Of a stretch of 64,000 nt of DNA, positions 63,925 to 64,000 are shown one piece after another. The notes beneath the pieces were generated by a model. It did not search any database. It saw only the letters and a list, made by a program, of their open reading frames with translations, and had not been told where the DNA came from. Source of the stretch: Microcoleus sp. EPA2 (GTDB taxonomy: Bacteria; Cyanobacteriota; Cyanobacteriia; Cyanobacteriales; Microcoleaceae); NCBI GenBank assembly GCA_020882975.1, contig JAHRFD010000009.1, forward strand, positions 1-64,000, written 5' to 3'. The first letter of the stretch is position 1. Each line of letters starts with the position of its first letter. The position numbers and the translations under genes were made by a program.

Positions 63925-64000
63925 AGTATGGCTGGCAATTTTGATACTTTAATTGTAGCGAGTATTGTCTGAAATCTTTGTCTATAGTTTACTTTATTTA

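Overview
The window is chromosomal DNA of a cyanobacterium, most likely a filamentous Microcoleus/Oscillatoria/Phormidium-type genome. The evidence is the dense HIP1 octamer GCGATCGC and its core CGATCG, the photosystem I assembly gene ycf3, a plant-type phytoene desaturase/phytoene synthase pair, a remnant of a GUN4 domain, a PEP-CTERM protein, and many heptanucleotide tandem repeats of the kind known as STRRs in cyanobacteria. The genus is an inference. No rRNA, tRNA or CRISPR array was recognised.

Layout. 1-6.6 kb is accessory: an orphan McrB-type AAA ATPase, a VapBC-like toxin-antitoxin pair, a C39-like cysteine peptidase with a coupled partner, an FAD oxidoreductase, and a GxxExxY nuclease-fold gene sitting inside a palindromic repeat. 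6.6-18.4 kb is mostly core: valS (with an in-frame repeat inserted), pds-crtB, rnz, a SpoIID-like protein, ycf3 and gatC. 18.4-22.4 kb holds two Ser/Thr kinases around a DUF559 nuclease-fold gene that lies between inverted repeat arrays. 22.5-34.9 kb is one minus-strand surface-glycan cluster: ABC exporter (Wzm/Wzt), a methyltransferase with a coiled coil, a 1767-residue sulfotransferase/glycosyltransferase fusion, a double methyltransferase and a GT4 glycosyltransferase. 35-39 kb carries ruvB and recN. 39.5-46 kb has a GAF-GAF-PAS adenylate cyclase, pyrophosphatase, an MBL-fold hydrolase and a diheme cytochrome c. 46-51 kb has two Uma2 genes, ppc and a small membrane-type ORF. 51-59.6 kb has a DUF1574/SGNH protein, a zinc metalloprotease and a HAF-repeat PEP-CTERM protein. 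59.6-64 kb is an accessory patch of toxin-antitoxin-type pairs, GIY-YIG and Uma2 genes, and two broken genes.

How the parts work together. pds and crtB give the first two committed steps of carotenoid synthesis. The glycan cluster looks like an ABC-transporter-dependent export system in which methylation and coiled-coil rulers could set chain length. The most unusual theme is repeats. At least six palindromic families occur here. Some invade reading frames without breaking them (ValS, a kinase). Some supply stop codons or C-termini. Two surround small PD-(D/E)XK-type genes: GxxExxY and DUF559 each lie between the arms of their own repeat, while gene-less copies of the same palindrome lie beside them. 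This resembles the relationship between REP sequences and RAYT transposases, but with a nuclease fold, and is the best candidate here for an undescribed system. Heptamer arrays also lie just upstream of the start codons of at least eight genes.
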